From DATBQN01 sp963755825 (lineage in GTDB: Bacteria > Acidobacteriota > Thermoanaerobaculia > Multivoradales > UBA5704): 64,000 nt of DNA. Positions 48,839-57,388 of this stretch are shown here, in pieces. The translations under genes and the position numbers were made by a program. The stretch spans positions 1,488,001 through 1,552,000 of the forward strand of contig CAVWLA010000003.1 of assembly GCA_963755825.1 (NCBI GenBank), given 5' to 3'. Numbering within the stretch: position 1 is the first letter of the stretch; each line of letters opens with the position of its first letter. Under the pieces are notes generated by a model that saw nothing but the letters and a program-made list of their open reading frames with translations, was not told the DNA's origin and ran no database searches.

Positions 48839-51132
48839 TCGGCATAGCCGAGAGCGCGCAGGCGCCGCTCGGTCTCCGGGTCGTGAGCGAGTTTTCGTGC
48901 CGCCCCCGTGGTGTCGTGGACCCAGAGGTCGAGGCCGCCGGCACCGGCGGGCGGCACCAGACCCGGCCATTCGGCGGCGAGGAGATCGGCCGGCGCCAGC
49001 GCGCCGCCGGCGTACGGCCGACGCGGGCCGATCCGCCAGCGCGCCGCCGGCAGCGGGCGGCCGTCGACCGTCGCCTCGACCGCGAGGACGCGGCCGAAGT
49101 CGCCCTCGACGCGGAAGCCCTTGGCGAGCGTCTCGGCGACGAGGTCGAAGCGCAGACGGTCGGCCGTCATCTCGACGCGGTCGCCGGCGCTCGGAGAAGC
49201 CAGGAAGTAGGGTATGGCGCGCTGCGGGGCATGCGCGAAGAGGATGCTACCAGAGACGCGCGCGCCGGCGGCGAGGCCGTCCGTCATCAGCTTCAGGCCG
49301 CCGAGCTCGCGGTCGAGCTGGCGATGGATGACCGGCGCCAGCGCGGCGACCCGCTCGGGGTGCGCCGCGGCGAGGTTGTGCCGCTCTGCCGGGTCGCTCG
49401 CCAGGTCGTAGAGCTCGATCCGCTGCAGCCGCCCGAGGTCCTTCGTCCACAGATACGACTGCAGGGCGTCGGCGGGATGGAACGGCTCCTCGCGGTTGAA
49501 GAGGATGAGCTTCTCGGCACCGCGGACGGCGGCGGCGCGCAGCGGTCCGCCGGCGAGGCCGTGGGCGAAGGCCGGCCGGTTGGGGAGAGCGCTGCCGCCG
49601 ACCAGCGATGGCAGCAGGTCGATCCCCTGCCAGCCCTGGTCGGCGGCGCCGCCGGCGGCGGCGATCAGGGTCGGCGCCAGGTCGAGCAGGCGCACGGTAC
49701 CGGCGAGGCGCTTGCCGGCCGGCACGTGGCCATCCCAGCGCACCAGGAGCGGCACGTGGATCTGCTCGCCGTAGAGCGTCTGGCCGTGCTTCCAGCCACC
49801 GTGGTCGTGGATCTCCTCGCCATGGTCGGCGGTGAGGACCACGATCGTCTGGGCGAGCACGGCCGGCGGCAGAGCGGCGAGGATCTCGCCGACGTAATGG
49901 TCGACGAAGTGGACCTCGGTGTCGTAGAGCGCGTTGATCTGCGGCAGGTCGCGGGCGGGGTCCGGCAGCTCGCGGTGGCCGGTGTAGATGCCGTGCACCC
50001 ACTCGCCGGTCACCGGCCCGGTGTAATCCGGGAGGAATGGCGAGCGGCCGCCGACCACCTCGGGATTCTCGTAGGGATCGTGGGGGTCGATGTAGTGGAG
50101 GTAGAGGAAGAAGGGCCGCCGCTCGTGGCCGCGGAGCCAGGGCAGCGCGCGCGCGTTCAGCGAGTCGGCGTGCTTGCGGATCCATTCGACGTCGGCGGGC
50201 GGGGCGTAGTAGCTCTGGAAGCCGCGCTCGAAGCCGGCGCCGACGTGGAGGGCCGGGTTGGCGAAATAGCCGCCGGTCGCATAGCCGAGCTTCGCCATCC
50301 GCTCGGCCAGCGTCGCGACGCCGGCCGGCACGCCGTAGGTCGCCAGATCCTCGCCGAGGAGCTCGCCGGGGAAGCGGCCGGTCATGAACGAAACCACCGA
50401 CGGCAGGGTCCACGGTGCCTGGCTGTAGGCGTCCTCGACGACGGTGCCGGCGGCGGCCAGCCGGCGGGCGATCTCCGGCGTCGTCTCGCGGCGGTAGCCG
50501 TAGGGGGTCAGCCGGTCGCGCCGCAGGGTGTCGACGAGGATGAAGAGAACGTTCGGGCGCCCTTGGCGCCGGTCGCCGGCGAGCGACACCGGCCCCCAGG
50601 CGACGACGTTGGCGGCCGCGTGGCGGAGCGGCAGGCCGGCGAGATCGGCGCGGAAGGTGAGGGTGACGGCGTGCCCCGCCCAGCGGCCGAGATCGGCGTC
50701 GAGGTCGAGCCAGGTGCCGCCGTCCGCCCGCCGGCGGCGGCCGACGACGAGGATCTCCCGCCCGCCGCGGCCGCTGTCATCGCGAAGCTCGATGGTGGCC
50801 TCGAGCTGGTGGACGACGTCCCAGGCGGCGGGAAGGATCGACAGGCCGGCGTGGAGGGCCGCGCCGCGCGGCACCTCGCCGCGCCAGGTCCAGGCGCCGG
50901 CGGCGGCGAGGACGACCGGCCGGCGCTCGTGGTCGAGGTCGAGGTCGCGCAGCTCCGGCCGGCGGGGGAAGGCGAGACCGGCCGCACGCGAGCGGCCGAC
51001 GGCGAAGGCGCTTCGCTCGACGGCCGACCGGAGGTCAAAGCCCGGCGGAGGGGAGCGCCGGCAGCCGCCCACGGCCAGGACCGCGAGGGCGGCGAGGAGC
51101 AGCGCGGCACGCGCCCGGTCAGGCGAAGTCAT
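48835..51132 (-). CDS. Sulfatase-family (alkaline phosphatase superfamily) lipoprotein
   Basis: 765 residues. Signal with lipobox-like AALAVLAVGGC (Cys about 24). A beta-rich N-domain (about 50-190), then a sulfatase-like domain (about 192-640): NVLFILVDTLRRDRLTPYGY metal Asp, APWTLPSVVSFMTG at the nucleophile loop, FLYLHYIDPHDPYENPE, TADHGEEIHDHGGWKHGQ. The nucleophile loop lacks the Cys/Ser-x-Pro-x-Arg formylglycine motif; WTLPS has a Thr/Ser, as in phosphoglycerol or phosphoethanolamine transferase-like relatives. It probably modifies periplasmic polymer or lipid. The ATG is inside the end of the GNAT gene (14 nt overlap). Confidence 0.88.
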   Translation of the reverse strand: MTSPDRARAALLLAALAVLAVGGCRRSPPPGFDLRSAVERSAFAVGRSRAAGLAFPRRPELRDLDLDHERRPVVLAAAGAWTWRGEVPRGAALHAGLSILPAAWDVVHQLEATIELRDDSGRGGREILVVGRRRRADGGTWLDLDADLGRWAGHAVTLTFRADLAGLPLRHAAANVVAWGPVSLAGDRRQGRPNVLFILVDTLRRDRLTPYGYRRETTPEIARRLAAAGTVVEDAYSQAPWTLPSVVSFMTGRFPGELLGEDLATYGVPAGVATLAERMAKLGYATGGYFANPALHVGAGFERGFQSYYAPPADVEWIRKHADSLNARALPWLRGHERRPFFLYLHYIDPHDPYENPEVVGGRSPFLPDYTGPVTGEWVHGIYTGHRELPDPARDLPQINALYDTEVHFVDHYVGEILAALPPAVLAQTIVVLTADHGEEIHDHGGWKHGQTLYGEQIHVPLLVRWDGHVPAGKRLAGTVRLLDLAPTLIAAAGGAADQGWQGIDLLPSLVGGSALPNRPAFAHGLAGGPLRAAAVRGAEKLILFNREEPFHPADALQSYLWTKDLGRLQRIELYDLASDPAERHNLAAAHPERVAALAPVIHRQLDRELGGLKLMTDGLAAGARVSGSILFAHAPQRAIPYFLASPSAGDRVEMTADRLRFDLVAETLAKGFRVEGDFGRVLAVEATVDGRPLPAARWRIGPRRPYAGGALAPADLLAAEWPGLVPPAGAGGLDLWVHDTTGAARKLAHDPETERRLRALGYAD

Positions 51133-52087
51133 AGTCCCCCATGGCGTAGGTGAAGCCGGCGGCGACGGAAACCGGATCCTCGCCGCCCGGAACCCCCCTG
51201 CAGCCCATGAGCTGCGGCTCGCCGGAAGGGGTGAGGGAGAGGGCGGCCGCGAGGGAATCGGCGAGGCTGGGACCGGGCCAGAATCGCCAGAGCTCGAGGC
51301 CGCACTGGCGCAGGTCGGCGGCGACGGCGCGCATCGCAGGGTACCATTCGCCGCCGCGCGGCAGCCAGAGCTCGGTGGCCCACGCTTCGCGATGCACGAA
51401 GGCGAAGACCGCGAAGCCCTCGCCGGCGGCCGAGAACAGCCGGTAGACGCGGTAGTAGCGCTCCGGGCGGGCGTGGTAGCGCCAGTTGAGAAAGGCCGCC
51501 GAGCGCCGCACGCCGAGGACGGCGCAGCGCTCCCAGATCGTCTCCGCCCAGTCGCCGCAGGTGTCGCCGATCTCCAGGCGGACGCCGGCCGCGGTGCTCC
51601 CTTGGGGCAGAACCTCGGGCATGGCCGCGAGCGGCCCGGCGAGCGGCTGGAAGGTGGGGAGCTGGCCGTACTGGAAGGCGCGCTTGCCGAGCACCAGGTG
51701 GCGCGGGGTCGGGAAGCCGAAGCACCAGGGCGCCTCGCCGGGGCGCGGGATGTCCGCGAAGAGGTGGTGGGCGAGCGCCACGAGCGGCGGCCGCAGCCCG
51801 CCGCGGCCGGGCCGGCCGACGAAGTCGCCGATCTCCCAGACCGCCGCCTCGCCGCCGCGCCAGCGCGCCGGCAGCTTGACGGCGCCGCAGTGGGCCGCCA
51901 GCTCTCCCGCCGCCACTGCGACCAGGCTGCGGCCCTCGCCGGGCAGGCGGCGGTATTTCCATTCCCAGGCGTCGAGGGAGAGCGGATGGCCGAAGCCGTG
52001 CTCGAAGAGCGCCGAGAGCGCCGGCAGGTCCGCCGGCTCGGTCGGCCGCAGCTCGATCGCTCCAGAGCCCTCGCCGCGCGCCCTCAT
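51119..52087 (-). CDS. GNAT-family acyltransferase
   Basis: 322-residue cytosolic protein. IELRPTEPADLPALSALFEH starts a GNAT-like domain, with LPGEGRSLVAVAAGELAAHC as the central strand region; a second half (RSAAFLNWRYHARPERYYRV, FAVFAFVHREAWATELWLPR) extends it, typical of long GNATs in polysaccharide loci. The donor is probably acetyl-CoA; the acceptor is likely an amino sugar of the glycan (inference). ATG overlaps the stop of the membrane protein gene (ATGA). Confidence 0.78.
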   Translation of the reverse strand: MRARGEGSGAIELRPTEPADLPALSALFEHGFGHPLSLDAWEWKYRRLPGEGRSLVAVAAGELAAHCGAVKLPARWRGGEAAVWEIGDFVGRPGRGGLRPPLVALAHHLFADIPRPGEAPWCFGFPTPRHLVLGKRAFQYGQLPTFQPLAGPLAAMPEVLPQGSTAAGVRLEIGDTCGDWAETIWERCAVLGVRRSAAFLNWRYHARPERYYRVYRLFSAAGEGFAVFAFVHREAWATELWLPRGGEWYPAMRAVAADLRQCGLELWRFWPGPSLADSLAAALSLTPSGEPQLMGCRGVPGGEDPVSVAAGFTYAMGDYDFA

Positions 52088-54282
52088 GGCGCCACCCCGA
52101 GCTCGCCGGCGCCGGCCCTGCGCCCGGCCGCCGCGAGGAGCCCGAGGCCGACGAGGCCGACAATGCCGGCGAGGCTGGCGAGAGCACCCGCCGCCAGCCC
52201 CGGCGGGCGGTAGGTGAGGGCGATCCTCCCCGCTCCCGGGCCGACGGCGAGGCCGAGCAGAATGCCGTCGGCGGGAGAGACCGGCACGCCGCGGCCGGCC
52301 GCGGTCGCCCGCCAACCGGGCGCGAAGGTCTCGGCGACCACCAGCGTCGCCGCGCGCGGCGCGCGCCAGGCGATGTCCCACGCTCCCGGAGCTCTTTCCA
52401 CCACCCGCGCCTCCTCCCCTGCCCCGCCATCCGCGAAGCGGACCAAGGGCAGGGCGCCCGGCCGCTCGTAGACCCGCGCGTCTCCACCCGTATACGCCTG
52501 CCGCCAGCCGGGCATCGGGGGCGGCTCCGCCGGGCCGGTCAGCACCCAGCGAACCGCGAGGCGGTCGAGCCAGGGATCGCCCCAGCGGACGATCGGCTGG
52601 TAATAGACGGGATCGGATTTCGCGAACGAGCCGTAGACCGCCTCGTAGCGGGCGATCTTCAGCGGATCGTCACCCCGCGGATCGTCGAGCCCATAGACCA
52701 TCGCCGCGTTCGGCCGCAGGGCGACGCCGGTCGCGGCCACCCGGCTCCCCGCCGCCGCAGCGCGCAGGAAGCGGACGGCGCCGGTCTCGGGGAAGAGCTT
52801 CTCGAGCGCCAGGGCGGGGTTGATCGCCCCGTGCGCCGCCAGGAGGTCGCAGAGGGCGAAGGCGGGCAGCAGGAGGCCGAGGGCGCTCCGCCGCGCCGGC
52901 GAGAGGCGAGCGGCGAGCGCCAGGCCGACCGCGGCGGTGACGGCGACGGCCGACCAGAGGATCTGCTCGCGGAGGAGGCCGCGCGCCGCCCATTCCCCGG
53001 CGAAGAGCGCCCACGAGGCGGCGAGGAGGGCACCCACGAGCCCGGCGCCGCCCCACATCCAGCGCCCGAGACCCTCGCGGGCGCCCTGCCAGCGATCGAA
53101 GCCCGCCCCGGCGAGCAGCGCGAGGGCGAGCTCGACACCGGCGATCAGCCGATGGAGCGGCGCGCGCCCGACGACCGGCAGCGCGCCCAGCGCCTCGCGC
53201 AGGCCGGGGAGGTGATAGGCGGCAAGAAACGAGAAGGCGAGCACGGCGCCGATGCCGCGCCAGCGCCGGTCGGCGCGCAGGCCGGCGAGTCCCGCCGCGG
53301 CGAGCGGCAGGGCGAGGGCACCGGCGTAGACGGCGGTCGCCGAGTAGTTGAAGGGTCCCCACCAGGTGCCGGCCGCCGGATGGCCGTAGAGCTGGGGGAG
53401 GACGAGGCGCAGCGGCTGCCGGGCGAGGAGGCCGAGCGAGGGCTCGGCACCGGCGAGGTGGAGCTGCCAGCGGCTGCTCCAGGGGAGGGCGAGGGCGACG
53501 GGGACGATCTCGATGCCGGCGACGAGCGCCGCGATCGCCCAGCCGGCGGCGAGCGCGGCAGCGGCGCGGAGGAGCGCGCGGAAACCGCTCGCTCGGCTCC
53601 CCTCCGGCGTGTCCGACTCCGCGGCCGTCGCCGGACCGGCGCCGCGGGCGAGCAGATAGACGACGGAGAGGAGCGCCGTGTGCGCCGCCGTCTCGGGGTG
53701 GCCGGCGAGGAGCTGGAGGCCGCCGGCGAGGGCGAGGGCGCGCACGCCCCCGGCTCTGCCCGCCGCGATCCTCTCGACGGCCCACAGCACCCAGGGCAGC
53801 AGGGCGAGCGCGTTGCCCATCGGGTAGAGGAGGAAGGAGACGGTCATCCCGGCGAGCGGAAAGATGAGCGCGGAGAGGAGCGCCGCCTGCCGCGTGAGGC
53901 CGAGCTCGCGCGCCAGCATCCAGGTGCCGCAGCCGCCGATCACCAGGCGGAGCCAGGGCAGGAGGATGAGGCCGATGCCCACCGGCAGCGCCGCGAAGAG
54001 CAGATGGAGGGGAAAGACCGGCGCCGACTGTCCATTGGCCCAGAACGGCGCGCCGGACGATTGGTGAGGATTCCAGAACGGCAGCCGGCCCGCCCGCAGC
54101 TCGCCGCGGAGGAAGAGGAGCCAGGGCTCGATCTGAAAGGTGACGTCCTGGAGGACGGGGTTACCCGCGGGCGGCCGCCCTCCTGCGACCTCGGCCCCCT
54201 GCCAGGGCGGGATGCCGGCGAGCGCGCCGGCCGGGCTCGGCACGCCGGTCGGCAGCGCCAGGGCGGGACCGAGGAGAGCCAT
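52084..54282 (-). CDS. YfhO-like multipass membrane protein
   Basis: 732 residues with about 12 hydrophobic helices, a loop with DVTFQIEPWLLFLRGELRAG, WNPHQSSGAPFWANGQSAPV near the N-terminus, and a soluble C-terminal beta part (LDRLAVRWVLTGPAEPPPMP, APGAWDIAWRAPRAATLVVA) before a final helix pair. This is the YfhO/GT-C-like pattern used for lipid-linked sugar transfer. The first ATG is at 54282, but the frame stays open upstream to 54457 and encodes a further helix (ALPILALLTAAGALL), so the true start is uncertain: see findings. Confidence 0.85.
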   Translation of the reverse strand: MALLGPALALPTGVPSPAGALAGIPPWQGAEVAGGRPPAGNPVLQDVTFQIEPWLLFLRGELRAGRLPFWNPHQSSGAPFWANGQSAPVFPLHLLFAALPVGIGLILLPWLRLVIGGCGTWMLARELGLTRQAALLSALIFPLAGMTVSFLLYPMGNALALLPWVLWAVERIAAGRAGGVRALALAGGLQLLAGHPETAAHTALLSVVYLLARGAGPATAAESDTPEGSRASGFRALLRAAAALAAGWAIAALVAGIEIVPVALALPWSSRWQLHLAGAEPSLGLLARQPLRLVLPQLYGHPAAGTWWGPFNYSATAVYAGALALPLAAAGLAGLRADRRWRGIGAVLAFSFLAAYHLPGLREALGALPVVGRAPLHRLIAGVELALALLAGAGFDRWQGAREGLGRWMWGGAGLVGALLAASWALFAGEWAARGLLREQILWSAVAVTAAVGLALAARLSPARRSALGLLLPAFALCDLLAAHGAINPALALEKLFPETGAVRFLRAAAAGSRVAATGVALRPNAAMVYGLDDPRGDDPLKIARYEAVYGSFAKSDPVYYQPIVRWGDPWLDRLAVRWVLTGPAEPPPMPGWRQAYTGGDARVYERPGALPLVRFADGGAGEEARVVERAPGAWDIAWRAPRAATLVVAETFAPGWRATAAGRGVPVSPADGILLGLAVGPGAGRIALTYRPPGLAAGALASLAGIVGLVGLGLLAAAGRRAGAGELGVAP

Positions 54283-54427
54283 GCCGGCGAGGCCGAGCGC
54301 CGCCCAGGGGACGCCGATCTCGCGCCGCCACAGCAGGGCGCCGGCAGCGGTGAGCAGGGCGAGGATCGGCAGCGCCGGGTTCAGGCTCTCCTCCGGGCAG
54401 ACCGCACCGGATGGCGCGGGCGCCGCG

Positions 54428-55132
54428 TCACCGCCGCGCCCGGCGCAGGCGCAAGAGGATCACATCGCGGATCATCTGTAGCGAGGAGCGGATGGGGTCG
54501 ACGGTCGAGGCCGCGGAGTTGGCCCACACCACGCCGACCTCGACGACCCGGTAGCCGTGGCGCTGCGCCAGCCAGACCATCTCGACGTCGTAGGCGAAAC
54601 CGTCGATCACCATCTCGGCGAAGAGCTGGCGGCCGACGTCGCCGCGCACCAGCTTGAAGCCGCACTGGGTGTCGTGGAGCCCGCGCACGCCGAGGAGGCG
54701 GATGAGGAGGTTGAAGGTCTTCCCCATCAGCTCGCGGTAGAGCGGCTGGCGCTCGCGCAGCTCGGCACCTGCCACGGCGCGGCTCCCCAGCACCAGCTCG
54801 GCCTCGGGCAGGCGCCGTTCGAGCTTGGTGAGGTCCTCGATGGGGGTCGAGAAGTCGGCGTCGGAGAGCAGCACGCGCTCTCCCACGCTCGCCAGCACAC
54901 CGGTGCGCAGCGCCGCTCCCTTTCCGCGGTTGACCGCGTGAGTGAGGAGCCGCACGCCGCGATCCGCGTAGGCCGCCGCCACCTCGCCGGTGGCGTCGCC
55001 GCTGCCGTCGTCGACCACCAGCACCTCGAAGCTGGCGCCGCGCCACTCGAGATAGTCGAGGGCGCGGTCGAGGCTGGGTCCCAGCCGCCGTGCTTCGTTG
55101 AACGCCGGGATGACCACCGAGAGCTCGGTCAT
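54428..55132 (-). CDS. Family 2 glycosyltransferase, polyprenyl-phosphate type
   Basis: 234-residue DPM1-like enzyme: LSVVIPAFNEARRLGPSLDR, EVLVVDDGSGDATGEVAAAY, HAVNRGKGAALRTGVLAS, VLLSDADFSTPIEDLTKLER (DAD metal motif) and GLHDTQCGFKLVRGD. No transmembrane helices follow, so it likely transfers a sugar from a nucleotide donor to undecaprenyl phosphate. ATG 55132 is used; TTG 55147 is possible. It overlaps the stop of a 17-residue leader ORF (ATGA). Its product would be a donor for the YfhO-like protein just downstream. Confidence 0.9.
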   Translation of the reverse strand: MTELSVVIPAFNEARRLGPSLDRALDYLEWRGASFEVLVVDDGSGDATGEVAAAYADRGVRLLTHAVNRGKGAALRTGVLASVGERVLLSDADFSTPIEDLTKLERRLPEAELVLGSRAVAGAELRERQPLYRELMGKTFNLLIRLLGVRGLHDTQCGFKLVRGDVGRQLFAEMVIDGFAYDVEMVWLAQRHGYRVVEVGVVWANSAASTVDPIRSSLQMIRDVILLRLRRARR

Positions 55133-55182
55133 GGGCGGATTCGCCAACCCTCGCTGGTCGCCAGCCGCGCGCGCCGAATCAT
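55129..55182 (-). CDS. Short leader ORF coupled to the polyprenyl-phosphate glycosyltransferase
   Basis: 17-codon frame, MIRRARLATSEGWRIRP, starting ATG 55182. TACAAT (55191-55196) lies 8 nt before it, as at other leaderless starts here. Its stop TGA overlaps the ATG of the glycosyltransferase (ATGA), so ribosomes leaving it could restart. It is basic with no obvious function; a leader for translational coupling is the likeliest reading. Confidence 0.45.
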   Translation of the reverse strand: MIRRARLATSEGWRIRP

Positions 55183-55234
55183 GGAGCGGGATTGTACCGG
55201 CAACGGTCGAGCCGCCGCCGGCCGGCGAGCCAGC

Positions 55235-56239
55235 TCACGCGCGCGCCCGCTCTGCCGCCCAGCGCACCGCCGCGACGACCAGCGGCGACACCGCCGCGGG
55301 CCGAAAGCGCGCCGCGGCGGCGAGCCCGGCGCGGCGCGCCTGCCGCCAGCGCCGCGCGGAGCCGAGGAGATCGTGCGCGGCGCCGGCGAAGCCGGCCTCG
55401 TCATCCGGCGCGACCAGCGCGACGGCGCCCTCCGTCATGTACTCGGTCGAGGGGATGCGCGAGGCGACCGCCGGCACCTTGGCTGCCATCGCCTCGAGGA
55501 GCGGCAGGCCGAAGCCCTCCTCGGGGCCGGAGGGAAAGAGGAGCAGATCGCAGCGGGAGAGCGCCGCGGCGACCTCCCGCGGCGGCACGGCGCAAAGGTA
55601 GCGGTCCGGCTCCAGGATGGCGCGCTCGGCGGCCGAGAGCGGCAGGATCGAGAAGCGCAGCACGCGCGCGGGGCAGCCCATGCGGCGCAGGCGGCGGACG
55701 GCGGCGAGCGCCGTCGGCACGCCCTTCACCTCGGCCTCGAAGATGCCCGGGATCGCGATCCACGGCCGCCGCCGCGGCCGCAGGCGGCGGCGCGGGCGAT
55801 AGAGCGGATCGATCGACGGCGGCGCCACCTCGGCCGCGCGCCCGAAGCGCGCGGCGACGAAGCGGGCGAGATGGGGAGTCACGGTGAGCGTCGGCAGGGG
55901 TTGCGCGTAGGCGGCCTCGATCTCGGCCAGCACCGGCCGCAGATGGACGAGGCCGCCTTCGTAGCCCTGGCAGAAATGGGCCAGCGGCCCGAGGCCGAAG
56001 GCCCGGGCGCTCGCGATGGTCGACCAGAGGGTGGCGATCACCAGGTCCTGCGGCGGCAGCCGCGGCGGCGCCGCGGCATAGTCGACGTAGGGCGACGCCA
56101 ACCGCGCCCAGGCCGGCCGCGGACCGGCGCCGAGCACGGTGGCCTCGACACCCGCGGCGGCGAGCATGTCGGCATGCTGGAAGACGACCCTGCTGCCGCC
56201 CCCCAGCTCGGGCTCCGGCAGGACGTAGGCGACGCGCAC
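55235..56239 (-). CDS. Family 4 glycosyltransferase
   Basis: 334-residue GT-B enzyme: VAYVLPEPELGGGSRVVFQH, then VIATLWSTIASARAFGLGPL, CQGYEGGLVHLRPVLAEIEA, and the C-terminal donor domain with CDLLLFPSGPEEGFGLPLLE and AMAAKVPAVASRIPSTEYM carrying the E-x7-E signature. Its GTG start at 56239 lies one base past the stop of the upstream GT2. Probable retaining sugar transferase for the surface glycan. Confidence 0.9.
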   Translation of the reverse strand: MRVAYVLPEPELGGGSRVVFQHADMLAAAGVEATVLGAGPRPAWARLASPYVDYAAAPPRLPPQDLVIATLWSTIASARAFGLGPLAHFCQGYEGGLVHLRPVLAEIEAAYAQPLPTLTVTPHLARFVAARFGRAAEVAPPSIDPLYRPRRRLRPRRRPWIAIPGIFEAEVKGVPTALAAVRRLRRMGCPARVLRFSILPLSAAERAILEPDRYLCAVPPREVAAALSRCDLLLFPSGPEEGFGLPLLEAMAAKVPAVASRIPSTEYMTEGAVALVAPDDEAGFAGAAHDLLGSARRWRQARRAGLAAAARFRPAAVSPLVVAAVRWAAERARA

Positions 56240-56240
56240 G

Positions 56241-57359
56241 TCAGCGCTCGGAGCCCGCGGGCGCCGCCCCGCAGCGCAGGGTGTAGGCGGCGAGCTCACC
56301 ACCCTCTTCGTCCACCAACCGGACCGACAGCGGGACGTCCGGCAGGCGAGCGGCCACGTCAGCCGGCAGCATCCAACGCCCGGCAGGCCGCGCGAGCTGC
56401 TCCGCCGGCGCCGGGAAGCCGCCCGGATTGGGCGACACCTCGACCCACAGAGGCCGCGGCGCGCGCCCCTCGGCGAAGGCATCGAGGTCGATCCCCGCGG
56501 CGGGAAAGAGCTGCGGCGGAAACCCCGCCGGGTGGCGCGCCGCCCGGCGGCCGATCGCGGCGAGCAGGCGCTCGAAGCCCCGGCCGTAGTGACGGCGGCG
56601 GAAGCGGCGAGCCGACTCCTCGAACCAGGCGCCGGCGCGCGGCTCGCGCACCGCGCTCTGGCCGTGGAGATGGATCGCCTCCGCGGCGGCGACGTAGGCG
56701 CCGGCGAAGCCCTGGCGCCGAGCGCGGAGGAGCCAGTCGGTCTCCTCGAAGTAGAGGGGGTAGCCGTCGTCGAACGGTCCCACCCGGTCCCAGGCCGCGC
56801 GGCGGATGGCGAGGAGGCTGCCGGAGAGCGCGAAGCTCGACAGCGGCGCCGCGGCGGCCGCCGCGTTCCAGTGCTGCCGCGCCGAGCGGCGCAGGCGCCG
56901 GCGGGCGCGCGCGGCCCACGCCGGCGAGCCGGCGGCGAAAGCCGCGGCGAGCTCGGCCGGCCGGCTCCTCGGCTCGGTGGGCGGCAGCAGCATTCGCTTG
57001 CCGCGATCCCAATAGAAGCGCGGGCCGGCGACCGCGGCGCCGGCCGCCAGTGCGGCGAGGAGCGCCGGGACACAGCCGGGCTGCACCAGCACGTCGGGAT
57101 TGACCAGCAGGATGGCCTCGGCGGTGGTGTGCGACACTCCCAGGTTCACCCCGCCGGCAAAGCCGAGGTTCCTGCCGGGGTCGATCCGCCCGATCCCCAG
57201 ACCCTCGAGGAAGGCGCGCCCGGCCGCGTCGCTGCCATTGTCGACCAGCCGCCACTCGGCGTCGAGACCGGCCGCTGCGACGTCCGCGGCGAGAGCGGCG
57301 ACCGCCTCGGCCGCCAGCTCCGCCGCGTGGTAGTGAACGAGGACGATGGCCACGCGCAT
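56241..57359 (-). CDS. Family 2 glycosyltransferase
   Basis: 372-residue GT-A enzyme: VAIVLVHYHAAELAAEAVAA, WRLVDNGSDAAGRAFLEGLG, GRNLGFAGGVNLGVSHTTAE and ILLVNPDVLVQPGCVPALLA (NPD), then GYPLYFEETDWLLRARRQGF (catalytic EE/D) and a following AIHLHGQSA. Close to rhamnosyltransferase-like GT2. The last 100 residues look beta-rich and family-variable. It ends one base before the next gene's GTG. Confidence 0.91.
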   Translation of the reverse strand: MRVAIVLVHYHAAELAAEAVAALAADVAAAGLDAEWRLVDNGSDAAGRAFLEGLGIGRIDPGRNLGFAGGVNLGVSHTTAEAILLVNPDVLVQPGCVPALLAALAAGAAVAGPRFYWDRGKRMLLPPTEPRSRPAELAAAFAAGSPAWAARARRRLRRSARQHWNAAAAAAPLSSFALSGSLLAIRRAAWDRVGPFDDGYPLYFEETDWLLRARRQGFAGAYVAAAEAIHLHGQSAVREPRAGAWFEESARRFRRRHYGRGFERLLAAIGRRAARHPAGFPPQLFPAAGIDLDAFAEGRAPRPLWVEVSPNPGGFPAPAEQLARPAGRWMLPADVAARLPDVPLSVRLVDEEGGELAAYTLRCGAAPAGSER

Positions 57360-57388
57360 GGCCGGACGCGATCAGCGGCGGGGCTGCA

